Positions 7,517-16,117 of a DNA stretch of 64,000 nt are shown piece by piece. Numbering within the stretch: the first letter of the stretch is position 1; each line of letters begins with the position of its first letter. A program made the translations under genes and the position numbers. Source of the DNA: Hyphomicrobiales bacterium. GTDB lineage: Bacteria > Pseudomonadota > Alphaproteobacteria > Rhizobiales > Beijerinckiaceae. The DNA lies in NCBI GenBank assembly GCA_027484605.1, contig JAIXSR010000140.1, positions 1-64,000 on the forward strand, written 5' to 3'. The notes below the pieces were generated by a model. That model worked only from the letters and a program-made list of their open reading frames with translations, was not told the origin of the DNA and made no database searches.

Positions 7517-8542
7517 TCAACCCCGCCCCGCCAGCACGGCGGCGATCTGCGCATCGTCCGGGACGCGGTGATAGAAGCGGCCGTAGAAGTCCCGTGTGAT
7601 CGCGGTGAGGTCCTCCGGGAAGAGCGCAGGGTAGAGGATCTTGCCCAGCCACCAGAGTCCCGGCATCCGGTTGACGGCGGGCGGGAAATCCACCCAGCCG
7701 AAGGGCAGTTTCGGCGAGAGATGCACGCGCCCCTCGCGCACGGCCGCCACCGATGCCCAGGCAGGGTCATTCCACACGTTGGCGGCGAAATCCTGGTCGA
7801 TGGTGATGATCACCTCGGGGTTCCAGACCAGCACCTGTTCAAGGGACACGGTGGCCAGCCCGCCGCGCACCCCGCCGGCGACATTGACCGCGCCCATGAA
7901 CTCGACGGTCTCGACATTGATCGAGCCGCCAAGCCCGGTATCGAGCCCGCGCGGGCCGCGGGCATAATAGACGCGCGGGCGTCTTTCCGCCGGCACGGTG
8001 GCGACCCGTGCCAGGCAGGTGCGGATCACGTCGTCACAAAAGCGTGCCAGCTCCTCGGCCCGCGCCGTCTCGCCGGTCAGCCGACCATGGAGGCGGTAGC
8101 TCTCGACCAGCTTGTCAAAGCGGCCGTCGAGCAGCGCATAGGGGATGCCCGTCTGCGCCTGCACCCGGTCCGCCACGTCAATGAAGGTGCGCGCGACCGA
8201 GCCGATATCGAGAATGAGATCGGGCTTAAGCGCGAGCAGGCTCTCGAGATTCGTCGTGTTGCCCCGCCCGGTCAGGCGCCCGATTTCGGGGCGTGCCCCG
8301 ATTTCCGGATCGAGATAGGGCAGTTCAGGCGCGCGGTTGGCACGCGGCCAGCCAAGGAGCGAGCGCGGCTGCAGCGTGTAATGCTGGATCGCCGCCGGGG
8401 GACCGGCGGGAAAGACCCGCTCCGTCCGTGCGGGCACCGTCACTGTCCGGCCCGCTCCATCCGTCAGAGGGGCGGCGCGGAGAATCGACGGCATCGCAAG
8501 CGAGGCAGATGCGCTGGCGAGAAGGGTCCGCCGGGTCAGCAT
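7517..8542 (-). CDS. Periplasmic substrate-binding protein, FecB/BtuF type
   Basis: A 341-residue protein with an N-terminal signal starting LTRRTLLASASASLAMPSIL (twin-Arg pair; likely Tat or Sec with a hydrophobic core), then a peripla_BP_2 domain: RTERVFPAGPPAAIQHYTLQ, ARPEIGRLTGRGNTTNLE, LLALKPDLILDIG, EQVLVWNPEVIITI. I chose the ATG at 8542; the longer frame upstream has no support. It is the first gene of the importer operon, ahead of the permease by 5 bp. The 290-bp leader has a 10-bp tandem repeat but no riboswitch I could verify. Confidence 0.9.
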   Translation of the reverse strand: MLTRRTLLASASASLAMPSILRAAPLTDGAGRTVTVPARTERVFPAGPPAAIQHYTLQPRSLLGWPRANRAPELPYLDPEIGARPEIGRLTGRGNTTNLESLLALKPDLILDIGSVARTFIDVADRVQAQTGIPYALLDGRFDKLVESYRLHGRLTGETARAEELARFCDDVIRTCLARVATVPAERRPRVYYARGPRGLDTGLGGSINVETVEFMGAVNVAGGVRGGLATVSLEQVLVWNPEVIITIDQDFAANVWNDPAWASVAAVREGRVHLSPKLPFGWVDFPPAVNRMPGLWWLGKILYPALFPEDLTAITRDFYGRFYHRVPDDAQIAAVLAGRG

Positions 8543-8750
8543 CACAGTCGCTCTCCCGGGCCCTGCATAATCCGTCCCGCCGGAAGGCCGCACCCTCGAT
8601 CCGCGATCATGGCTCCTCCTTCGCAGGTCTGCCTGCCGTATTCGGGATGCGGGATCCTCGCATGAGGCGGAGGCCTGCGGAACGATATTCCCGATCGTGA
8701 TATGCGTTTCCGGCTCCATTTTTCAAGAAACGGAATCTGTGCAGGAGCAT

Positions 8751-8770
8751 GCAGGTCTATGCAGGTCTAT
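8751..8770. repeat. Perfect 10-bp tandem repeat upstream of the importer operon
   Basis: gcaggtctat occurs twice head to tail in the gap between the sensor kinase gene and the binding-protein gene. The ten-bp spacing puts both copies on the same helix face. It could be a binding site for the adjacent OmpR-type regulator, which usually uses direct repeats. That is a guess from context. Confidence 0.3.
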
Positions 8771-8831
8771 CGGTGATCAGCGGCATGGATCTGCTCGAAA
8801 GGGTGCGGTGAGCGCCGCATTCCTGCAGGCA

Positions 8832-10187
8832 TCAGGCCGGCATGAGCGGCCGGAAGGCCAGCGAGAACACCGTGCCGCCGCCGTCCCGGTCGCGGATGGC
8901 CAGACTCGTGCCGTGGGCTTCCGCGATCCGCTGCACGATGGCGAGGCCGAGCCCGGTCCCGCCCAGATCCGATGCCTTCGCACGCCAGAAGCGCTTGGTC
9001 ACCAGCGGCTTCTGCTCGTCCGGAATGCCGGGGCCACGATCCAGCACCTCGAGGCTCCCACCTTCACCGACCCGCACCAGGACCTCCTCGTCCTCGCCGG
9101 AAAAGCGCAGGGCATTCTCCACGAGGTTGCGGAGGGCATGGGCAATCGCATCCGGATCGCCATAGACGAACTGGCCCGGCCTTGCCTCGAGGGCCAGGCG
9201 CTTCCCCTGGCCGATGGCCAGCGGTGCCATCGCGCCGACGACGCCCTCCGCCACCGCCGAGAGATCGCAATGGCGGTCGGGATCAACCACCAGCGTATCG
9301 GCCTGGGCCGCCGAGAGCAGCTGGTTCACGAGGCGGCTGAGCGCGGCGATGTCTGTCTTGACCGCGTCCAGCCCGTCGCCACCCGGCAGTTTCGCGATCC
9401 GGGCAGACAGCACCGCGAGCGGCGTGCGGAGGGCATGCGCCGCTTCGGCCGTGAAGGCGCGCTCGGCCTCGAGCGCTTCGCCCAGCCGGCGCAGGGCGTC
9501 ATTGATCGCCTCGACCAGGGTGAGCACCTCTGTCGGCATGCCGCGGGTGGGCAGCGCCATGATGCCATGGCTGGGGCCGGCCTTCCGGGCGGCATCCGCA
9601 GCATGGACCAGCGAGCGCAGGGACTGGCGGACCGTGACGGCATTCACAATCATCAGGCAGATCGCGAAGGGCAGGAGCGAGACGATCACATGCACGAACA
9701 ATTCGTCGAAATAGACGAAGAGCAGCAGGTTGGAAGGGTCCCCGGCCGCCGCAAAGGCGATCCGGAAGGCTTCTCCCTGCGCGATGACGCGGCGCGACCC
9801 GACCAGCACCGAGCGCCCCTGTGTCCGGATATCGCTCCACCACGCATCCGGGCTGTTGGCGACACTCCATCGTTCTGCCGGCACCAGCGCGGCGTTTGCC
9901 GTGCCGATCACCGCGCCCCGCCCGTCCTCGACCCGGAACGCATAGGCCTCGGGATAGTCGCGGAAGGTCTTCAGCACCCTTTCCGGGGGCGAGAATGCCA
10001 CCTTTCCGTCCGGGCCGGGCTTCAGCGCCTCGGCCAGCCGGTCGATCTGGTGGCTCACCTTCTCGCGGCGCAGACCCTCCGGATCGGCACTGTAATAGGC
10101 CGTCACGAAGGCGATGTTGAGCAGGGTCAGCACGCCTCCGACCAGCAGCAGCCGGCGGATCAGGGTTGTGACGAGCGACCGGCTCAT
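8832..10187 (-). CDS. Sensor histidine kinase, TctE/QseC type
   Basis: A 451-residue membrane kinase. TM1 is near residues 10-32, a periplasmic domain of ~120 residues follows (RRVIAQGEAFRIAFAAAG), then TM2 near 155-180, a linker and the H-box with phospho-His in AEAAHALRTPLAVLS. The N-box is ALRNLVENALRFS, G1 DRGPGIP and G2 GGTGLGLAIV. All catalytic boxes look intact. The ATG at 10187 overlaps the stop of the response regulator (ATGA). The pair resembles TctDE/QseBC systems that respond to organic acids or metals; the signal is unknown. Downstream on the same strand lies the iron-type importer. Confidence 0.9.
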   Translation of the reverse strand: MSRSLVTTLIRRLLLVGGVLTLLNIAFVTAYYSADPEGLRREKVSHQIDRLAEALKPGPDGKVAFSPPERVLKTFRDYPEAYAFRVEDGRGAVIGTANAALVPAERWSVANSPDAWWSDIRTQGRSVLVGSRRVIAQGEAFRIAFAAAGDPSNLLLFVYFDELFVHVIVSLLPFAICLMIVNAVTVRQSLRSLVHAADAARKAGPSHGIMALPTRGMPTEVLTLVEAINDALRRLGEALEAERAFTAEAAHALRTPLAVLSARIAKLPGGDGLDAVKTDIAALSRLVNQLLSAAQADTLVVDPDRHCDLSAVAEGVVGAMAPLAIGQGKRLALEARPGQFVYGDPDAIAHALRNLVENALRFSGEDEEVLVRVGEGGSLEVLDRGPGIPDEQKPLVTKRFWRAKASDLGGTGLGLAIVQRIAEAHGTSLAIRDRDGGGTVFSLAFRPLMPA

Positions 10188-10864
10188 GGCGTTCTCGCCG
10201 GGGCGATGAGGTAGCCGATGCCGCGGATCGTGTGGATCTCCACCTCTGCGCCGGCATCGGCCAGCTGCCGCCGGAGACGCGAGATCGAGGCTTCCAGGGC
10301 ATTCGGTCCCGGCGCCTCGTCCAGCGCGTAGACAGCATCCTCGATTACCCGGCGCGGCACGGTCTGCCCCAGCTTGCGGAGCAGTACCTCGAGCACGTCG
10401 ACCTCCCGCCGGGCCAGTGGGACCGGCTGCCCACCGGCCGTGACGCTGCGCGAGGCGGTATCGAAGGCAAGGTTGCCGAGCTGGAGCCTGCGGCCCAGCA
10501 AGCCGCCGGGACGGCGGAGCAGGGCGCGGCATCGGGCGGCAATCTCCGCCGGCGCGGCGGGCTTGACGATGTAGTCGTCTGCTCCGCGATCAAGGCCGTC
10601 GATCCGGTCATTGAGGCCGGCCCGCGCCGTGACCACGAGAACCGGAATGCCCTTCCCGCCCTGCCGCAGGCCGTGCAGCAGGTCGAGGCCATCGCCATCC
10701 GGTAGGCCGAGATCCAGCACGATCACGTCGGGCGCCGCCACGGCAAGGATTTCCCGTGCCTGTTCGAGGCCCGGAGCATGGTCCACCGTGAAGCCCTCGG
10801 CCTCCAGCGCTTCCTGCGTCAGCTGGGCCAGGGGCGGCACATCCTCGATCAGCAGCAATTTCAT
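10184..10864 (-). CDS. OmpR-family response regulator, TctD/QseB type
   Basis: A 226-residue regulator. The receiver domain has the acidic pair in LLIEDV, phosphoacceptor Asp in VIVLDLGLPDGDG, switch Thr in VVTARA and Lys in DDYIVKPA. The C-terminal winged helix (trans_reg_C, residues ~125-220) has GRRLQLGNLAFD and NALEASISRLRRQLADAG. It is translationally coupled to the kinase gene. It is divergent from a methyltransferase gene by 63 bp. Confidence 0.92.
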   Translation of the reverse strand: MKLLLIEDVPPLAQLTQEALEAEGFTVDHAPGLEQAREILAVAAPDVIVLDLGLPDGDGLDLLHGLRQGGKGIPVLVVTARAGLNDRIDGLDRGADDYIVKPAAPAEIAARCRALLRRPGGLLGRRLQLGNLAFDTASRSVTAGGQPVPLARREVDVLEVLLRKLGQTVPRRVIEDAVYALDEAPGPNALEASISRLRRQLADAGAEVEIHTIRGIGYLIAPARTP

Positions 10865-10927
10865 CCATCAGGTTCTCGTCAGGGAGCCTGCCTATAGCTC
10901 GGCAACCTGCGTTGAGAGGTCAAGCCG

Positions 10928-11887
10928 ATGCCGCACCTTCTTTCCACGATCCGCAACCAGATCCCGCTCACGGCCTATGCCTACCGGGGCGAGGAGGAAT
11001 GCTGCAACCTGTGCGGCTCCCGCGATCGCCTGACGGTCAGCCGCACCGACCGCCGGCTGAAGACGCTGAAGACCGTGGCCTGCGAGCAATGCGGCCTGAT
11101 CCGCACTGATCCGATGCCGACCGATGCCGAACTCGACGCCTATTACGCCGGGGAATACCGCCTCGACTACCAGTTCGCCTTTTCCCGCAAGCCGCCGCGT
11201 TTCCACCTGACGCGCAGCCAGCGCGAGGCCGAGGGCCGGCTGGCCCTGCTGGCGCCCGCACTCGAAGGCCGCCGGCGAGTCCTCGATTTCGGTTCCGGTT
11301 CGGGCGAGTTTCTCGCCCTCGCCGCCGGGGCCGGGCATGACGTCCAGGGGATCGAGCCCGGTCAATCCTTCGCCAGCTTCGCCCGCGAGAAGTATGGCGT
11401 GCCGGTGGAGAGCCGGGTCTGGCAGGAGGTGGCGTTCGAGGCCGGCCGGTTCGACGTGATCACGGCCAACCATGTGCTGGAGCACCTGCGCGAGCCCGTC
11501 AGCGCTCTCCGCCGCATGGCGGAATGGCTGGCCGAGGATGGCATCCTCCATGTCTCGGTACCGAACGCGCTCGGCCGTCGCCGGCACAGTTTCCAGCATT
11601 TCCATTTCGCGCATGTCTACAATTTCACCCCGCAATCGCTGCTCTGGGCAGGGCTGGTTGCCGGCCTCGAGCCCGATCCCCGCTTCGCGCAGCAGGGAAC
11701 CACGCTCGTCTTCCGGAAGCGGAAGGCGGGTGCCGCGGTCCCCGTCTGGGCCGAGGGCGAGGGCAGCCGGGTGGCGGCGCATTTCGAGCCCTCCTCGCCG
11801 TTGCGTTTCCTGCTCTCCTGCCGCTGGATCGTCGATGCGCTGCGCCGTTTCCGCAAGGTGGCCGGCGACAGCTGGGCCCGCGCCTGA
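10928..11887 (+). CDS. Class I SAM-dependent methyltransferase with N-terminal zinc-knuckle-like motif
   Basis: A 319-residue protein. An N-terminal Cys cluster (CCNLCGSRD and VACEQCGLI, residues ~25-60) resembles the zinc-binding region of C-methyltransferase-like proteins. A Methyltransf_23-type fold follows: motif I VLDFGSGSGEFLALA, acidic residue in VQGIEPG and FDVITANHVLEHL. The C-terminal half includes FHFAHVYNFTPQSL. Such proteins often act on sugar or lipid-linked substrates, but the target is unknown. The ATG at 10928 lies in a short divergent promoter region shared with the response regulator. Confidence 0.82.
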   Translation: MPHLLSTIRNQIPLTAYAYRGEEECCNLCGSRDRLTVSRTDRRLKTLKTVACEQCGLIRTDPMPTDAELDAYYAGEYRLDYQFAFSRKPPRFHLTRSQREAEGRLALLAPALEGRRRVLDFGSGSGEFLALAAGAGHDVQGIEPGQSFASFAREKYGVPVESRVWQEVAFEAGRFDVITANHVLEHLREPVSALRRMAEWLAEDGILHVSVPNALGRRRHSFQHFHFAHVYNFTPQSLLWAGLVAGLEPDPRFAQQGTTLVFRKRKAGAAVPVWAEGEGSRVAAHFEPSSPLRFLLSCRWIVDALRRFRKVAGDSWARA

Positions 11888-12044
11888 AGCCGCATCCGCG
11901 CCAGAACGTTGAAGACAAGCGGAAACCGGGCAGAACACTCTTGTTCTGGCGGAGCCGGGGTTGCACCATGCCGCGAAACGGAAGGCCATGATCCTCGCCC
12001 GGTGGCGAAGGCCAGAAACAGCCGGCCTTCCACCGAGGATACGC

Positions 12045-14045
12045 ATGAAGACCGAGCAGGACCCCGTCTCCCTCCCTTCCGGAGCCATGGCGCATGCCAT
12101 CCGTTTCCTGGCGGTCGACGCGATCCTGGCGGCGGGCGAGGGGCATCAGGGCGTGCCTCTTGGCATGGCCGAGATCGCCACCGTGCTCTATGCCCGGCAT
12201 CTGCGCTTTGATCCGGCCAACCCGCTGTGGCCGGACCGGGACCGCGTGGTCCTGTCGAACGGCCACGGCTCCATGCTGCTCTATGCGCTGCTGCATCTGT
12301 CGGGCTACCACCATATCCCGCTCGATGCGGTGAAGCGGTTCCGCGAGCTCGGCTCGCCCTGTGCCGGCCATCCGGAATATGACCCGCCCGCCGGGATCGA
12401 GACGACGACCGGTCCGCTCGGGCAGGGCATCGCCAATGCCCTCGGCATGGCGATCGCCGAGGCCCATCTCCGCGCCACCTTCGGCGAGGATCTCGTCAAT
12501 CACCGGACCTGGGCCTTTGTCGGCGACGGGTGCCTGCAGGAGGGCGTGGGGCAGGAAGTCATCCAGCTCGCCGGCCATCTCCGGCTCGGCCATCTCACTT
12601 TCTTCTGGGATGACAATGCCATCACCGATGACGGGGCGACCGCGCTCTCGATCTCCGAGAATGTCGCCGAGCGCTTCCGCGTCGCCGGCTGGCATGTGGT
12701 GGAGATCGACGGTCATGACATGGCGGCTATCGACGCGGCCATCATGGCAGCCAAGTCCGATCCGCGGCCCTCGATGATCGCCTGCCGGACGGTGATCGCC
12801 CGCGGCGTGCCGCGGCTGGAGGGCCAGCGCGGCGGACATTCCGGCAAGCTTTTCCCCGAGGATCGCGCCGCCATGGCCGACCGTTTCGGGTGGAACGGCG
12901 GGAGTTTCGAGATTCCCCCGCCCGTTGCTTCGGCCTGGCATGCGACCGGGCTTGCCGGCGCGGAAGCGTCCCGGCTCTGGCAGGCGCGGCTCGATGCCAC
13001 CCCGGCGGCGCAGCGCGAGGAATTCACCCGCCGCGTCGAGGGCCGGCGGAAGGCCGGCTGGCGCGAGGCCCTGCTCCGGCTGAAGGCCGAGGCGGCTTCC
13101 GGGGGCAAGCCGGAATTCTCGATCGCCGCTTCCGGCACGATCGCCAGCGCGCTCTATGACATCCTGCCCGACATGATGACCGGCTGCGCCGATCTCGAGG
13201 CCCCGACCAATCACAAGCGGCAGCTCGCCGCCTTCACGGCCGAGGATCCGGCCGGCCGCTACATCCATTGCGGTGTGCGGGAACATGCGATGGGCGCGCT
13301 GGCCAATGGCATGGCTGCCCATGGCGGCTTCATCCCGCTGGCCGTGACCTATCTGCCCTTCTCCGATTACGAGCGGCCAGCCATGCGCATGGCAGCCCTG
13401 ATGGGCCTGCCGGTCCTCTTCGTCTTCAGCCACGATTCCATCGGCATCGGCAAGAACGGGCCGACACACCAGCCGGTCGAGATCATCGCCGCGTTGCGCG
13501 CCATGCCGAACATGCTGGTGATCCGCCCCTGTGATGCGGTCGAGGCGGCGGAAGCCTGGGAAATCGCGCTGGAGCACCGCGCCGGTCCGGTCTCGCTGGT
13601 CTTTGCCCGCCAGAGCGTGCCGCAGCTGCGGCGGGATGGCGGCGCCGGGAACCGCTCGGCCCGGGGCGCCTATATTCTCGCCGAGGCGGAGGCCGGCGCC
13701 CGTCGGGTCACCCTGCTCTCGACGGGTTCGGAAGTGCAGATCGCGCTCGAGGCCCGGGCGATGCTCGAGGCCGAGGGCATCGGCACGGCGGTGGTCTCGA
13801 TGCCCTGCTGGAGCCTGTTCGAGGCCCAGGACCGCACCTACCGGCAGGCCGTGCTCGGCGCCGGCACCGTGCGCGTGGCCGTCGAGGCGGCGGTGAAATT
13901 CGGCTGGGAGCGCTGGATCGGCGAGGAGGGCGGCTTTGTCGGGATGACCGGATTCGGCGCTTCCGGCCCGGCGGACGCGCTTTACCGCCATTTCGGCATC
14001 ACGGCCGGGGCGGTGGCAGCCGAGGCGCGCAAGCGCCTCGGCTAG
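12045..14045 (+). CDS. tkt: Transketolase, single-chain
   Basis: A 666-residue thiamine-diphosphate enzyme transferring two-carbon ketol units in the pentose phosphate pathway. Visible elements: substrate/TPP residues in LSNGHGSML and GHPEYDPPAGIETTTGPLGQG; the TPP motif GDGCLQEG...DDN; a catalytic Glu in HCGVREHAMGALANGMA; HDSIGIGKNGPTHQP (the usual GED before GPTHQ is GKN here); FARQSVPQ near the C-terminal phosphate pocket. I chose the ATG at 12045 over the upstream in-frame extension. It ends 3 bp from the stop of an opposing two-subunit transketolase, so two transketolase systems sit tail to tail. Confidence 0.93.
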   Translation: MKTEQDPVSLPSGAMAHAIRFLAVDAILAAGEGHQGVPLGMAEIATVLYARHLRFDPANPLWPDRDRVVLSNGHGSMLLYALLHLSGYHHIPLDAVKRFRELGSPCAGHPEYDPPAGIETTTGPLGQGIANALGMAIAEAHLRATFGEDLVNHRTWAFVGDGCLQEGVGQEVIQLAGHLRLGHLTFFWDDNAITDDGATALSISENVAERFRVAGWHVVEIDGHDMAAIDAAIMAAKSDPRPSMIACRTVIARGVPRLEGQRGGHSGKLFPEDRAAMADRFGWNGGSFEIPPPVASAWHATGLAGAEASRLWQARLDATPAAQREEFTRRVEGRRKAGWREALLRLKAEAASGGKPEFSIAASGTIASALYDILPDMMTGCADLEAPTNHKRQLAAFTAEDPAGRYIHCGVREHAMGALANGMAAHGGFIPLAVTYLPFSDYERPAMRMAALMGLPVLFVFSHDSIGIGKNGPTHQPVEIIAALRAMPNMLVIRPCDAVEAAEAWEIALEHRAGPVSLVFARQSVPQLRRDGGAGNRSARGAYILAEAEAGARRVTLLSTGSEVQIALEARAMLEAEGIGTAVVSMPCWSLFEAQDRTYRQAVLGAGTVRVAVEAAVKFGWERWIGEEGGFVGMTGFGASGPADALYRHFGITAGAVAAEARKRLG

Positions 14046-14048
14046 GCT

Positions 14049-15059
14049 TCAGCCGAGCCAGCCCTTGATCCGCTGGACGATCGCATCGCGCGAGATGCCG
14101 TAGCGGTCATGCAGCGTCGGCAGGGCACCGGCCGCCATGAATTCGTCCGGCAGCGCGATATGGCGGAAGGTCGGGTGGATGCCTGCGAGCATCAGGTCGC
14201 GCGCCACAGCCTCGCCCAGCCCGCCGATCTCGGTATGGTTTTCGGCCACGATGACCAGCCGCCCCTTGCGCGCGGCCTCGCGGCGGATCGTCTCCACATC
14301 GAGCGGCTTGATCGTCGGCACATGGAGGACGGCCATGCCGATCCGGTCCTTGTCGAGTTCCTTCGCCGCCTCCAGCGCCCGCATGGTCAGCAGGCCGGTG
14401 GAGATGACGAGAACCTCGGCGCCGTCGCGGATCAGCTTCGCCTTGCCCAGTTCGAACCGGTAGCCGTATTCGTCGAGCACCAGCGGCACATTCCCTCGCA
14501 GCAGGCGCATATAGACCGGCCCGCGATGGGCAGCGATGACCGGCACGGCCTGCTCGATCTCCAGCGCATCGCAGGGATCCAGCACGGTGATGTTCGGCAT
14601 GGCGCGGAACAGCGCGAGATCCTCTGCCGCCTGGTGGCTGGGCCCGTAGCCGGAAGTCAGGCCCGGCAGGGCGCAGACGATCTTCACGTTCCGGCCTTCC
14701 TCGGCGATCGTCTGGTGGATGAAATCATAGGCCCGGCGCGAGGCGAAAACGGCATAGGAGGTGCAGAACGGCGTGAAACCCTCGGCGGCCAGGCCCGATG
14801 CCGCGCCAAACAGCAGCTGTTCGGCCATGCCCATCTGGTAGAAGCGATCCGGGAATTCCTTCGCGAAGATATGCAGGTCGGTGTATTTTCCGAGATCGGC
14901 GGTCATGCCGAGAATGGCCGGGTTCTCGCGTGCAGCCGCGACCAGCGCATGGCCGAACGGGGCTGGCCTGGTGGCCTGGCCTTCGGCCGCAATCGAGGCG
15001 ATCATCGCCGAGGTGGTCAGCCGGGGCTTGCCGCCCGGGGCGGGTGCGGCGGGTTTCAT
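14049..15059 (-). CDS. Split transketolase, C-terminal (PYR + C) subunit
   Basis: A 336-residue protein homologous to the C-terminal half of transketolase. The pyrimidine-binding domain has the catalytic Glu in MGMAEQLLFGAASGLAAEG, CALPGLTSGYGPSHQAAED and a transketolase C domain (AELVISTG-like segment, RLVIVAENHTEIGGLGEAVA). The ATG at 15059 overlaps the stop of the N-terminal subunit gene (ATGA), giving stoichiometric coupling. Split transketolases occur in dedicated sugar pathways (for example apiose catabolism) and as alternatives to Tkt. No pathway-specific kinase or isomerase is adjacent, so the substrate is open. Confidence 0.9.
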   Translation of the reverse strand: MKPAAPAPGGKPRLTTSAMIASIAAEGQATRPAPFGHALVAAARENPAILGMTADLGKYTDLHIFAKEFPDRFYQMGMAEQLLFGAASGLAAEGFTPFCTSYAVFASRRAYDFIHQTIAEEGRNVKIVCALPGLTSGYGPSHQAAEDLALFRAMPNITVLDPCDALEIEQAVPVIAAHRGPVYMRLLRGNVPLVLDEYGYRFELGKAKLIRDGAEVLVISTGLLTMRALEAAKELDKDRIGMAVLHVPTIKPLDVETIRREAARKGRLVIVAENHTEIGGLGEAVARDLMLAGIHPTFRHIALPDEFMAAGALPTLHDRYGISRDAIVQRIKGWLG

Positions 15060-15910
15060 GCGGTTCTCCCGGCTTCGAGGGCTTGCAGCGCGAGCTGCCA
15101 TTCATGGGCATCGACGCGGATGAAATGGCTCTTGTCCCGCGCCTCGAGGAACGGCACGCCCTTGCCCATCAGCGTATCGGCGATGATCATCCGCGGCTTG
15201 GGCTCGGGATGGCTTTTCGCGGCATCGAAAGCCGCGATGACCGCGCCAAGATCGTTCCCGTCGATCCGCTGGGTGAACCAGCCGAACGCGTCGAGCTTTT
15301 CCTTCAGCGGCTCGAAACCCATCATCTGGGTCGAGGGCCCGTCGGCCTGCATGTTGTTGATGTCGACAATGGCGATCAGGTTGTCGAGCTTGTAGTGGGC
15401 GGCCGACATGATGGCCTCCCAGACCGAGCCCTCGTCGAGTTCGCCATCGGAGAACAGCGTGTAGACCCGGCTGTCCGAGCCCTTCCGCTTGAGGCCCAGG
15501 CACTTGCCGACCGCGATCGACAGGCCGAGCCCCAGCGACCCGCCGGACATTTCCATACCCGGCGTGTATTGCGCCATGCCGCTCATCGGCAGGCGGCTCT
15601 CGTCGGAGCCATAGGACTCGATCTCGCTTTCCGGCAGGATCCCCGCCTCGATCAAGGCGGCATAGAGCGCGATGGCGTAATGGCCGTTCGACAGCAGGAA
15701 GCGGTCGCGCCCCTCCCAGTCGGGATCGTCCGGCCGGTAGCGCATGGCGTGGAAATAGGCGACGGCGAGGACATCGGCGATGTCGAGCGCCTGCGCGATA
15801 TAGCCCTGCCCCTGCACCTCGCCCATCCGCACCGCGTTGCGGCGGATGAAATAGGCCCGGTCAGCCAGCGTCTTGTTCGGCAAGGGTGCCATGGCTCCGC
15901 CCGTCTCCAT
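15056..15910 (-). CDS. Split transketolase, N-terminal (PP) subunit
   Basis: About 284 residues, homologous to the N-terminal diphosphate-binding half of transketolase: RDRFLLSNGHYAIALYAALI, GGSLGLGLSIAVG, and a TPP motif read as FSDGELDEGSVWEA...VDINN with the metal-binding DN equivalents. The Asp and Asn ligands look preserved. The start is uncertain among ATGs at 15910 and 15892 (GGCGGAG just before the latter); an upstream frame extends to 15937. It is divergent from a LysR gene, the likely regulator. Confidence 0.88.
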   Translation of the reverse strand: METGGAMAPLPNKTLADRAYFIRRNAVRMGEVQGQGYIAQALDIADVLAVAYFHAMRYRPDDPDWEGRDRFLLSNGHYAIALYAALIEAGILPESEIESYGSDESRLPMSGMAQYTPGMEMSGGSLGLGLSIAVGKCLGLKRKGSDSRVYTLFSDGELDEGSVWEAIMSAAHYKLDNLIAIVDINNMQADGPSTQMMGFEPLKEKLDAFGWFTQRIDGNDLGAVIAAFDAAKSHPEPKPRMIIADTLMGKGVPFLEARDKSHFIRVDAHEWQLALQALEAGRTA

Positions 15911-15989
15911 TCTCGGTGGTTCCTGCAGGAAGCCCATCCTGCCGCGGCAGAGAAAAGCCGATTGCGGGCCTTGCAGGCAAATGGAGAAT

Positions 15990-16007
15990 TTTCAACTCAG
16001 GATGAAA
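15990..16007. promoter_or_regulatory. Candidate operator between split transketolase and LysR genes
   Basis: A short inverted repeat, tttca (15990-15994) and tgaaa (16003-16007), lies in the A/T-rich part of the 207-bp divergent region. It is a plausible LysR-type site, but the arms are short and no second copy was found. Confidence 0.3.
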
Positions 16008-16095
16008 TGAATTAATCTGAAGCTTGCCTGATGCGCTGGCATGGTGGGACAATCAGCCGATTCCCGGGGGATTGGCCGGGCGAAGGAGCAAAATC

Positions 16096-16116
16096 ATGAG
16101 CCAGGTTCAGCTTTGA
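16096..16116 (+). other. Six-codon leader ORF with strong SD ahead of lysR
   Basis: ATG at 16096 encodes MSQVQL and stops with TGA at 16114-16116, one nucleotide before the LysR ATG (16118). The mini-ORF has the good ribosome site (cgAAGGAGcaaaatc), while the LysR start itself has none. The LysR protein may therefore be made by translational coupling through this leader. Confidence 0.45.
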
Positions 16117-16117
16117 C

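Noticed and set aside
8543-8760. Possible cobalamin riboswitch upstream of the FecB-like gene (caggcagacctgcg on the minus strand)
   Set aside because: Only a B12-box-like fragment is present; the conserved core (GGGAA...GCCACTG, CCCGC..ACTG) and the partner 5' strand of P1 are not found.
11625-13991. 788-codon minus-strand frame over the transketolase gene
   Set aside because: Antisense shadow of tkt; low-complexity composition, no domain motif.
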